DNA of 64,000 nucleotides from Vineibacter terrae. Its GTDB lineage: Bacteria > Pseudomonadota > Alphaproteobacteria > Reyranellales > Reyranellaceae. A model generated the notes under the pieces. That model saw only the letters and a program-made list of their open reading frames with translations. It was not told the origin of the DNA and searched no databases. The position numbers and the translations under genes were made by a program. The stretch covers positions 62,001 through 126,000 of the forward strand of contig NZ_VDUZ01000008.1 in assembly GCF_008039615.1 (NCBI RefSeq). The letters are read 5' to 3'. Below are positions 25,867 to 33,390 of the stretch, piece after piece. Positions within the stretch are counted from its first letter, which is position 1; each line of letters starts with the position of its first letter.

Positions 25867-27042
25867 CTAACAGGCCAGAGCATACGCCGCCCGGACATTG
25901 GCGCCCAGCAGGCCCGTGCGCGCCGCCTCGGGCATCGTCGCCGCGGTCTGCTCCAGCGCCGCGAGGTAGTCGCCGGTATGGTCGGGGTGCGGATAGTCGC
26001 TGGCCCAGAAGAAGCGGTCGGCGCCGTAGAGCGCCGCCATCGCCGGGATGGTGCGCTCGTCGGGGTCGGCCGAGATCCAGCACTGGCGGCGGAAATAGTC
26101 GCTCGGCTTGTGCTTCAGCGGCGCGCGGCCGCCGATGAAGGTTGCCTCGACGATGCCGTCGAGACGGTCCAGCCAGTAGCCGATCCAGCCGGCGCCGGAC
26201 TCCAGGATTACCAGCTTCAGCGTCGGGAAGCGGTCGAAGGTCGCGAAGTCGAAGAACGTCGTGAACGCATGCCGCACGCCGTCGCCGGCGCGCGCCGCCG
26301 ACAGCAGCGGCAGGCGATGGCCGTTCTCGAAGCGCGCCGAGCGCAGCGTGAAGGGCTCGAAGCTGGGATGCAGCGCGATCGGCACGTCAAGCTCGACGGC
26401 CTTGGCGTAGACCGGATCATGCACGGGATCGCCATGCGCCTTGCGACTCAGCGTGAAGGGAACGACGAAGGCGCCGCGGCAGCCATCCTTGACCGCGCGC
26501 TCGAGCTCGGCCGCGGCGGCGGCCGGATCGCCCAGCGACAGATGCGCGATCGGCACCAGCCGGCCGCCGGAGCTGCGGCAGAAATCAGCGATCCAGCGAT
26601 TGTAGGCCCGGCAATAAGCCTGCGACAGCTCGACATCCTCCAGCTCGGCCTCCCACAGGATGCCCAGGGTCGGATAGAGCACGGCCGCCGCCAGCCCTTC
26701 GGCATCGAGCAGCTTCAGGCGCTGCCCGGCATCACAGGCGCCGAACGGCATGTTGGCGGCATAGGTCTTGTCGGGATGCGGTTTGAACGCCTCCAGCTCC
26801 TTCTGGCCCATGCGGCCCAGGGTCGCCGGATAGCCCTTGCGCGTCATCTTCGAGGGGCGCCCGTCGATCTCCAGGTACTCCAGCCCGTCCGAATCGCGCC
26901 GCAGCCGCATGGCACGGTCGCGGTAGCGCGCCTCGATATAGGTTTCCCACAGATCGGACGCTTCCAGCACGTGGCCGTCGGCGTCGATGCCGCCGTTGAA
27001 CTTCAGCCGATGCACGGATGACAGGTCGAATATGGGCTGCAT
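25867..27042 (-). CDS. Amidohydrolase family protein (ACMSD-like)
   Basis: 391-residue metal-dependent hydrolase/decarboxylase of the amidohydrolase 2 type. The first metal motif is the variant DADGHVLE rather than HxH, which is common in this branch; later ligands appear in ALHPSFEPF, LESGAGWIGYWLDRLD and FFWASDYPHPD (metal Asp). Relatives include aminocarboxymuconate-semialdehyde decarboxylase and related decarboxylases. ATG 27042 fits the usual N-terminus. No nearby pathway genes define the substrate. Confidence 0.84.
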   Translation of the reverse strand: MQPIFDLSSVHRLKFNGGIDADGHVLEASDLWETYIEARYRDRAMRLRRDSDGLEYLEIDGRPSKMTRKGYPATLGRMGQKELEAFKPHPDKTYAANMPFGACDAGQRLKLLDAEGLAAAVLYPTLGILWEAELEDVELSQAYCRAYNRWIADFCRSSGGRLVPIAHLSLGDPAAAAAELERAVKDGCRGAFVVPFTLSRKAHGDPVHDPVYAKAVELDVPIALHPSFEPFTLRSARFENGHRLPLLSAARAGDGVRHAFTTFFDFATFDRFPTLKLVILESGAGWIGYWLDRLDGIVEATFIGGRAPLKHKPSDYFRRQCWISADPDERTIPAMAALYGADRFFWASDYPHPDHTGDYLAALEQTAATMPEAARTGLLGANVRAAYALAC

Positions 27043-27126
27043 GGCGCTTCCTCTTGGGTTGTTGATCACAGCGTAGGGGGCCGATGGGCCTGCCGCTATT
27101 CGCCCACAGCATGGCTGGGCTCCGCG

Positions 27127-27235
27127 GGGAGCGCGCCACTCCAGTGGCGCACCGGCGCGTAGCGCCGGATCATGGGCCGACATTTGAGCATAAGCCGGCC
27201 TTCGGGCCGGAGCGCCACTGGAGTGGCGCGCTCCC
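27127..27235. repeat. Family B long inverted repeat
   Basis: GGGAGCGCGCCACTCCAGTG on the left and CACTGGAGTGGCGCGCTCCC on the right make a near-perfect 22-bp stem; the loop contains further pairs (GGCGCGTAGCGCC; GCCGGCCTTCGGGCCGG). It ends three bases before the ribosome site of the oxygenase gene, so it forms part of that gene's leader. Confidence 0.88.
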
Positions 27236-27250
27236 AGCGGGAGGTCGCCC

Positions 27251-28300
27251 GTGCACCTCTTCAAGCAGCATGCCGTGCGTGATGTCGACGATGTCGCCGC
27301 CCGGATCCCGATCATCGATTTCGGTCCGCATTTCGCGGGCGATGCCGCCGCACTGGCGCCGCTGGCGCGGCAGGTCAGGGACGCCTGCGAGCGTGTCGGT
27401 TTCTTCTACATCGCCGGCCACGGCGTGCCGCCCGACATCGTGGCCCGCGCCTTCGCCGCCTCCCGGCGCTTCCATGCCCTGCCGCTGCACGAGAAGCTGG
27501 CGCTGCGGCTGAACGAGAACAACATCGGCTACCTGCCGATGAACGCCTCGGTGCAAGGCGCCTCGACCGTGCACAAGGCCACCAAGCCGAACCAGAACGA
27601 GAGCTTCTTCGTCAGCCATGACCGCGGGCCGGACCATCGCGACGTGCTGGCCGGCCTGCCCCTGCGCGGCCGCAACCAGTGGCCGCCCGGCCTGCCCGAC
27701 ATCCGCGCCGACATGATGGGCTACTTCGCGGCGTTGGCGGCGCTGGGCGAGCGCATGCTGCCGGTGTTCGCCACGTCGCTGGGCCTGAAGGCGGACTGGT
27801 TCGCGCCGCATTTCGCCGACGAGGCACATATCAACCTGCGCTTCCTGCACTACCCGCCGCAGGACACCGACGAGGACAATGTCTTCGGCCAGGCGCCGCA
27901 CACCGACAACAGCTTCCTCACCATCCTGGCGCGCGAGGACGTGCCGGGGCTGGCGGTGCGCCTGACGTCAGGCGAATGGTTCCCGCCGCCGGTGATCGAG
28001 GGCACCTTCCTGGTCAATCTCGGCAACATGATGCGGCGCTGGTCCAACGACCGCTATCTCTCGACGCCGCACGGCGTGCTCAACGATTCAGGCACCGACC
28101 GCTACTCGATCGCGTTCTTCTACAGCCCCAACGTGGCCACCACGATCGAGGTGCTGCCGACCTGCTGCGGCCCGGACGATCCGCCGAAATATCCGCCGGC
28201 CGTCTACCGAGACCTGGTGCTGGAGTTCTACCGCAAGAACTACTTCCACCAGAAAGGCCACGAGTCGCAGGCAGCAAAGCTGGAGCATCTCGGTCTTTGA
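27251..28300 (+). CDS. Isopenicillin N synthase-like 2-oxoglutarate/Fe(II) oxygenase
   Basis: 349-residue non-haem iron oxygenase with a DIOX_N domain (about 15-130) and a 2OG-FeII domain (about 175-290). Iron ligands H217 and D219 (PHTDNSF) and H274 (TPHGVL); the 2OG arginine follows in RYSIAFFY. GTG 27251 is chosen on the strong GGGAGG seven bases upstream. The family oxidises amino acids, alkaloids, peptides or purines; substrate unknown. Single gene. Confidence 0.87.
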   Translation: MHLFKQHAVRDVDDVAARIPIIDFGPHFAGDAAALAPLARQVRDACERVGFFYIAGHGVPPDIVARAFAASRRFHALPLHEKLALRLNENNIGYLPMNASVQGASTVHKATKPNQNESFFVSHDRGPDHRDVLAGLPLRGRNQWPPGLPDIRADMMGYFAALAALGERMLPVFATSLGLKADWFAPHFADEAHINLRFLHYPPQDTDEDNVFGQAPHTDNSFLTILAREDVPGLAVRLTSGEWFPPPVIEGTFLVNLGNMMRRWSNDRYLSTPHGVLNDSGTDRYSIAFFYSPNVATTIEVLPTCCGPDDPPKYPPAVYRDLVLEFYRKNYFHQKGHESQAAKLEHLGL

Positions 28301-28319
28301 TCGAATCGATCTTGCCGTC

Positions 28320-28438
28320 TGAGCGCAGCGAAGGACCTTGCGGTGGATCATTCAGGAAAAGAGCGGTGCTGATGATCACCAGCACATGCAGTGCTTTGGA
28401 TAGACACCGCGAGATCCTTCGCTTCGCTCAGGATGACA
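28320..28438. repeat. Inverted repeat, Family E-like (GAGCGCAGCGAAGGA arms)
   Basis: TGAGCGCAGCGAAGGACCTT on the left and CCTTCGCTTCGCTCAGGATGAC on the right are mutually complementary over most of their length, with about 75 bases between. It lies between convergent genes in a 215-base gap with no coding signal. Confidence 0.65.
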
Positions 28439-28515
28439 GCTGCGAGAACACGCTTCTACGTAGCCGCAATGTGCTCCGGCGGACGCGCACGCTGCCGTGT
28501 CGTGAAAGGTGCCTC

Positions 28516-29724
28516 TCAGCTGGCGCGAGGGCGCGCCTGGATGACTCCGGCTTCCTCAAGCTCGGCGATCCTGCGGTCGCCGAGGGCGAGTTCTTCCAGG
28601 ATTTCCTGCGTGTGCTCGCCCAGCAGGGGTGGCGGCCGTCGCACGGACCCGTCGGCGAAGCATTCCATCTTGAGCGGCGAGGCGAGCTGGGCGAGCTGCC
28701 CGATCGTCGGGTGGCTGATGGTTTCGACGAAGCCGGTGCTGGCGATGTGCGGGTCGGCAAAGACTTGCGCCAGATCGTAGACGGGGCCGGCAGGCATGCC
28801 GAGGCTGCGCAGCTCGGCGATCCATTCGTCGCGCGAGCGCTGCGCGAAGCGCTCATCCAGCAGTCCCTCGAGCTCCTTGCGGTTCTTCAGCCGCGCGGAT
28901 CCGGTCGCGAAGCGCGCGTCGTCGAGCAGCCAGGCCATGCCCAGATGCCGGCAGAGGTTCTGCCACATCGCCGGCGTCGTGGCCGACAGGTTGAAGACGC
29001 CGTCCTTGGCATGGAACAGCCCGTACGGTGAGCTGACGGGATGATGATTGCCCGCGACCTCGGGAACCTCGCCCAGGCTCAATTGCCGCTGGCCCTGCAC
29101 CGACAGCAGGCCGACCAGGCCGCCGAGGAGGGACGTGTCGACCCGCTGCCCCTTGCCGGTCGTCTGGCGGGCGATCAGCGCCGACTGCACGCCGATGGCC
29201 GTCCACATGCCCGCGACGAGATCGCCGATCGGCACACCGACCCGGGTGGGGCCGGTCTGGGCCTGCCCGGTGATGCTCATGAAGCCCGACATGCCCTGCG
29301 CGATCTGGTCGACGCCCGGCAGCGCGCCATAGGGCCCGGTCCGCCCGAAGCCGCTGATGCTGGCGAAGATCAGGCGCGGATTGGCCGCGCTGAGGCGTTC
29401 GTATGAGAGCCCCATTTCTTCCATGATGCCGGGCTTGAAGTTCTCGACGACGACATCGGCGCGCGCGGCCATGTCGCGCACGAGATCGAGCGCACCAGGC
29501 TTGCGGAAATCGACGCCGATGCTGCGCTTGTTGCGGTTCACCGCCAGGAACGAGACGCTCTCGCCGCCGTGGAAAGGCGGCGACTTGCGGTACAGGTCTC
29601 CCTCTGGCAGCGCCTCGACCTTCACCACGTCGGCACCGAGGTCGGCGAGGATCGTGGTGCAGAACGGGCCCGCCAGGAGCCGGCTCAGATCGACGACGCG
29701 GATTCCCTGCAATGGCAGCGTCAT
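28516..29724 (-). CDS. CaiB/BaiF-type CoA transferase
   Basis: 402-residue class III CoA transferase. Start MTLPLQGIRVVDLSRLLAGP, ILADLGADVVKVE, the CoA-site segment FLAVNRNKRSIGVDF and the catalytic Asp in VGVPIGDLVAGMW (about 170) are all typical. Transfers CoA from an acyl-CoA donor to a carboxylate. Divergent from a thioesterase gene (157 bases), a plausible functional pair in acyl-CoA turnover. A second CaiB-type gene lies at 41042; the two are only distantly alike. Confidence 0.9.
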   Translation of the reverse strand: MTLPLQGIRVVDLSRLLAGPFCTTILADLGADVVKVEALPEGDLYRKSPPFHGGESVSFLAVNRNKRSIGVDFRKPGALDLVRDMAARADVVVENFKPGIMEEMGLSYERLSAANPRLIFASISGFGRTGPYGALPGVDQIAQGMSGFMSITGQAQTGPTRVGVPIGDLVAGMWTAIGVQSALIARQTTGKGQRVDTSLLGGLVGLLSVQGQRQLSLGEVPEVAGNHHPVSSPYGLFHAKDGVFNLSATTPAMWQNLCRHLGMAWLLDDARFATGSARLKNRKELEGLLDERFAQRSRDEWIAELRSLGMPAGPVYDLAQVFADPHIASTGFVETISHPTIGQLAQLASPLKMECFADGSVRRPPPLLGEHTQEILEELALGDRRIAELEEAGVIQARPRAS

Positions 29725-29880
29725 GGGCGCTTCCCGGATGTATGCGTTGTTGCCGCATCCACTTGTATTGACGATGTCGCAATCCGCAAGAGCCACGTCG
29801 ACTCCTGTTGCGCCGTGGCCGGTGGCGATGCTCTGCTGCGTCCGTGAAGGACAAGTCGGCTTGCATCGAAGGCAGAACCA

Positions 29881-30312
29881 ATGTCGCGTAATCCCAGGCT
29901 CCAGGATCGGCGCATCTACCCGCACTGGTCGCGCGATACCGTGCGCTTCTGCGACCAGGACGCGGCGGGGCACGTCAACAACGTCGCGATCTGCGCCTAT
30001 CTCGAGACCGGGCGGCTGACCTTCGTGCGCGACGCCGGGCTGATGCACCAGCCGCCGCCGCTGCGTGCGATCTCGGCCGGTCTCGACGTGAGCTTCCTGC
30101 GCGAGTCGCACTGGCCGGGCGACGTCGAGATCGGCTGCGGCGTGCTGTCGCTCGGCACCTCGTCGATCCGCATCGGCAGCGGCGTCTTCAAGGACGGCGC
30201 CTGCATCGCCACGGCCGAGATGACGATCGTGCGCCTCAACGGTACGGCGCCGCATCCGCTCGATGCGGCGACGCGCCAGGCGCTCGAGGCGCTGCGGCTG
30301 CGCGACGGCTGA
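29881..30312 (+). CDS. 4HBT-type acyl-CoA thioesterase
   Basis: 143-residue hotdog-fold thioesterase. The active-site helix motif is RFCDQDAAGHVNNVAICAYLE, the standard pattern of YbgC/4HBT enzymes with catalytic Asp and His-Val-Asn-Asn. The second half gives the long beta strands (ISAGLDVSFLRESHWPGDVE). Hydrolyses an acyl- or aryl-CoA; specificity open. Divergent from the CoA transferase gene. Confidence 0.85.
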   Translation: MSRNPRLQDRRIYPHWSRDTVRFCDQDAAGHVNNVAICAYLETGRLTFVRDAGLMHQPPPLRAISAGLDVSFLRESHWPGDVEIGCGVLSLGTSSIRIGSGVFKDGACIATAEMTIVRLNGTAPHPLDAATRQALEALRLRDG

Positions 30313-30339
30313 TCACACCGTGCGGCATCGCGTCTGCTG

Positions 30340-31347
30340 TCAGCGTCTCAGCCGCGCCAGCCGTGTCGCCTGCGCCGCGTTGACGGCGCCCTCGGGCACC
30401 TCGCCGCGCAGGATGGCGGCGCATTGCCGGACCGATTCAAGCGCCTGGTGCGCGATGGCCTGCGGCGTCAGCCCGCCGATATGCGGCGTGGCGATGACGT
30501 CGGCCCGGGCGGCGAGGCCGGGCGAGGGCATCTGGTCGGGCGCGCGCCCGACATCCATCGCGGCGCCGGCGATGCGGCCCGCATCGAGCGCCTGCGCCAG
30601 CGCCGCCTCGTCGACCAGGTTGCCGCGCGAGGCGTTGATCAGCCAGGACGTGGGCTTCATGCGCGCCAGCGCCGCGGCGTCGATCAGGTTCTCCGTCTCG
30701 GGTGTCGCCACCGCCAGCGGCACCACGAAATCCGCCGCCGCCAGCAGGCCGGGCAGGTCGACCGCCTCCAGCGGCGGCGCGGCGGATTTGTAGGGGTCGT
30801 GCACCAGCACGCGCATGCCCAGCGCCTGCGCCACGGCGCACAGCCGGCTGCCGATGGCGCCGTAGCCGATCACGCCCAGCGTGGCGCCATGCAGCTGCCG
30901 GCCCATGCGCGCCGCGGGCACCGCGCCGCCGCGATAGGCGGCGGCATAGTCGGTCACGTGGCGCGCCGCATCGATCATGGCGCCGAGGATCCATTCGGTG
31001 ACGGCCGGCACGAAGCCGGGACTGGCCCGAGTCACCAGCACGCCCCGGGTGCTGGCCGCCGCCACGTCGATGTTGCGGATGTCGACGGCGACGCGCTGGA
31101 AGGCCACCAGGTCGGGCAGGCCGTCGAAGATCGCCGCCACGCCCGGCGTCTGGCGATACGAGATGATGACGTCGTGGCCGGCGGCCGCGGCGATCAGCTC
31201 CGCCGGCGACAGCTCGCGCTCGTGCGGGTTCAGCGTGACGTCGGCGACGGCGCGCAGCTCGCCCAGCGCCGGCTCGCCGAAATAGCCGGCCAGCGCCGCC
31301 GGCGGGTGTGTCAGGAACACCCGCGGCCGGTTTCGGACCGTCGTCAC
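30340..31347 (-). CDS. D-isomer-specific 2-hydroxyacid dehydrogenase
   Basis: 335-residue NAD-dependent dehydrogenase. The Rossmann motif is LGVIGYGAIGSRLCAVA (about 145-160); substrate Arg in SWLINASRGNLVDEAAL, catalytic Glu region around DVGRAPDQMPSPG and His in IATPHIGGLT complete the set. I used GTG 31347; the frame stays open 14 codons further to an ATG at 31389, but that stretch runs into the repeat region and lacks a ribosome site. Likely acts on a small 2-keto acid in the cytoplasm. Confidence 0.85.
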   Translation of the reverse strand: MTTVRNRPRVFLTHPPAALAGYFGEPALGELRAVADVTLNPHERELSPAELIAAAAGHDVIISYRQTPGVAAIFDGLPDLVAFQRVAVDIRNIDVAAASTRGVLVTRASPGFVPAVTEWILGAMIDAARHVTDYAAAYRGGAVPAARMGRQLHGATLGVIGYGAIGSRLCAVAQALGMRVLVHDPYKSAAPPLEAVDLPGLLAAADFVVPLAVATPETENLIDAAALARMKPTSWLINASRGNLVDEAALAQALDAGRIAGAAMDVGRAPDQMPSPGLAARADVIATPHIGGLTPQAIAHQALESVRQCAAILRGEVPEGAVNAAQATRLARLRR

Positions 31348-31394
31348 GGCGTGATTCCCGTCGTGCCGATCGGTCGCCTTGGGCAGCAAGACGT

Positions 31395-31507
31395 CACCAC
31401 GGAGACACAGAGGTCACGGAGGCGCACAGAGGTATGAAAGATAGCGCGCCGGAGGCGCGCGGCAGCTTCTCTGTGTGCCACTCTGTGTCCTCTGTGCCTC
31501 TGTGGCG
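31395..31507. repeat. Family D inverted repeat (CACCACGGAGACACAGAGG type)
   Basis: Left arm CACCACGGAGACACAGAGGT with a second related copy, right arm CCTCTGTGCCTCTGTGGCG, and a small central hairpin (GCGCGCCGGAGGCGCGC). This GGAGACACAGAG class of palindrome is widespread in proteobacterial genomes. Only one copy is present in this window. Confidence 0.8.
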
Positions 31508-31567
31508 AACTCTTCCCGCGATGCGTCGTCAGCACCGCCGGTCGTAAGTGGCAGAGGACGACAGCCA

Positions 31568-32458
31568 TCATGCCGCCTGCGGCAGCGGCGCCGGCGGGCG
31601 CAGCTCGGCCAGGCCGTCGGCGTCGGTGGCGGAGATGGTGGTGCGTACCAGCGAGCGCGTCTGGTTGCCGGGCCACGGGCGGCCGCGATGCATGGTGGCG
31701 CGGTTGTCCCACATCACCACGTCGCCGGCCTGCCACTGGTGCAGGTAGGTATATTCCGGCTGCGTCGCCTCCTCGATCAGGCGGGCCAGCAGCGCCTTGG
31801 CTTCGTTGTCGCCCATGCCCTCGATGGCGTAGGCATGCGAGGCGACATAGAGCGCACGCCGGCCGTTGGCCGGGTTGCGCCAGGTCATGCGCCAGCGCAC
31901 CGGCGGCAGCGACGCGTGCTCCTGCGCGGTCAGCATCCCGGGATCGATCTGGCCGCGTGAGTTGGCGTAGCTGTGGGTCACGATCGCGTCGCGCAGACGG
32001 TCCTGCATCGCCGGCGGCAGCCGCTCCCATGCCAGGCGGGTCGAGGTGAACTGCGTCTCGCCGCCGTCATCGGGCAGGATCCGCGCCGACAGCACCGAGG
32101 CCAGGGCTGCCGTCTGCTTGAACGAGCTGTCGGTATGCCACAGCTGGTTGGCGCGCGCCGTCAGCGCCTGGCGGTGGGTCGCCGGCACCAGCGTGCCGTC
32201 GGGACCGATATTGGTGATGCGGGCATAGAACGTGCCGGTGCCGACCGCGGCCACCTTGGTGAGCTCCAGCGGGCCGAAGGCGCGCGAGTAGGCGCACTGG
32301 ATGTCGTCGGTCACGGTCTGGTTGCGGAACAGCAGGACCGAGTGCTCCTCGAAGGCGGCGCGCACCGCCTCGTAGGCCGCGGCGCTGCTGGCGACGTCGA
32401 GCAGGCTGACGCCGCGCACCTCGACACCGAAGCCAGGTCCGAGCGGAACCAGTTCCAT
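31568..32458 (-). CDS. TauD/TfdA-family 2-oxoglutarate dioxygenase
   Basis: 296-residue Fe(II)/2OG dioxygenase. Iron ligands H108 and D110 (LWHTDSSF) and the distal His near residue 256 (DNRATMHRGRPW), followed by the 2OG-binding Arg in RSLVRTTIS. The family uses taurine, alkylsulfonates, 2,4-D-like ethers and carnitine precursors. No sulfonate transporter is adjacent, so substrate is open. Single gene. Confidence 0.88.
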   Translation of the reverse strand: MELVPLGPGFGVEVRGVSLLDVASSAAAYEAVRAAFEEHSVLLFRNQTVTDDIQCAYSRAFGPLELTKVAAVGTGTFYARITNIGPDGTLVPATHRQALTARANQLWHTDSSFKQTAALASVLSARILPDDGGETQFTSTRLAWERLPPAMQDRLRDAIVTHSYANSRGQIDPGMLTAQEHASLPPVRWRMTWRNPANGRRALYVASHAYAIEGMGDNEAKALLARLIEEATQPEYTYLHQWQAGDVVMWDNRATMHRGRPWPGNQTRSLVRTTISATDADGLAELRPPAPLPQAA

Positions 32459-32535
32459 CGGCTTCTTCCTCCCGTCACGCGGTAGCGTGATCCTATCACC
32501 ACCCGCCTTTCGCCGCGTGCAAATCTGCCTTGCTC

Positions 32536-33390
32536 CTAGCCGCCTGCGATGCGGCCGGTCATGGGCACGAACCAGACGCCGATGTCGCGGCGCGAGCGGA
32601 CGCGGCCGTCGGCGTCCCTGGTGAAGAGGTAGAGGAACTGCTCCGTCCTGAGCGGCGGCCCGACCGGGATCACCAGCCGGCCGGAGCCGGGCCTGAGCTG
32701 GCGCAGCAGCGGCGGCGGCACGGCCTGGGCGGCGCAGGTGACGACGATGATGTCGAAGCCGTCGCGCTCCTGCGGCCAGCCGTCATAGCCGTCGCCGACC
32801 TGGGTCTCGACATTGTCGAGGCCCAGCGGCCCGAAGATGCGGCCGACCGCGGCGCCCAGCGGGGCGATGATCTCGATCGTGCAGGTCTTGCGCGCCAGGC
32901 GCGACAGCAGCGCCGCCTGGTAGCCGGAGCCGGTGCCGATCTCCAGCGCCGTCTCGTGCGGCCGCGGCTGCACGAGCTGGGTCATGTAGGCCTGCACGTT
33001 GAGCGCCGACAGGGTCGAGCCGTGGCCGATGGGCCAGGCCCGCGGGTACCAGTCGTAGGCATCGCGCGCGAACGACCGGCCGGCGGCGTAGTCGTAGTGG
33101 AAATACTCCCGCGGCAGCGCGGCAATGGCGCGCATGACCGTGGGATCGGCCGTGCCCAGCTCGCCGCGCAGCCAGGTCTCGAGCTGCTGCAGCGCATGCC
33201 CGCGCCGCTGGCGCATCGCCGCGAAGGTCTGGGCCGTGAGGTCGGTGGCGCGGCCGCTCGCCTGCATCGCCCGCGCATAGGCATCGAACGTCCAGTCGGC
33301 GGCATGCACGGGCGGTGGCAGCGCCAGGCACGCCGCCCCCGCCAGCGCCGCGCGGCGCGACAGGGGGAAGGCGCGGCCTGATATGGTCAT
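32536..33390 (-). CDS. Exported protein-L-isoaspartate O-methyltransferase-like protein
   Basis: 284-residue PCMT-family SAM-dependent methyltransferase. Residues 1-30 are a clear signal peptide (SRRAALAGAACLALPPPVHA-A, Tat-like twin Arg), which is unusual because SAM is cytoplasmic. The methyltransferase core has motif I ALEIGTGSGYQAALLS (about 150-165), VETQVGDGYDGWPQ and the post-motif strand FDIIVVTCAAQAVPPPLLRQLRPGGRLV-like segment near 225-250. The start ATG overlaps the stop of the upstream membrane protein gene (ATGA), so the two are coupled. Typical PCMT is 210-220 residues; the extra length is the leader plus a helical N-terminal segment (about 31-110). Confidence 0.82.
   Translation of the reverse strand: MTISGRAFPLSRRAALAGAACLALPPPVHAADWTFDAYARAMQASGRATDLTAQTFAAMRQRRGHALQQLETWLRGELGTADPTVMRAIAALPREYFHYDYAAGRSFARDAYDWYPRAWPIGHGSTLSALNVQAYMTQLVQPRPHETALEIGTGSGYQAALLSRLARKTCTIEIIAPLGAAVGRIFGPLGLDNVETQVGDGYDGWPQERDGFDIIVVTCAAQAVPPPLLRQLRPGSGRLVIPVGPPLRTEQFLYLFTRDADGRVRSRRDIGVWFVPMTGRIAGG

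Noticed and set aside
30313-30424. Extra small minus-strand frame after the thioesterase
   Set aside because: Overlaps the end of the hydroxyacid dehydrogenase and thioesterase genes and has Arg/Ala-only composition.
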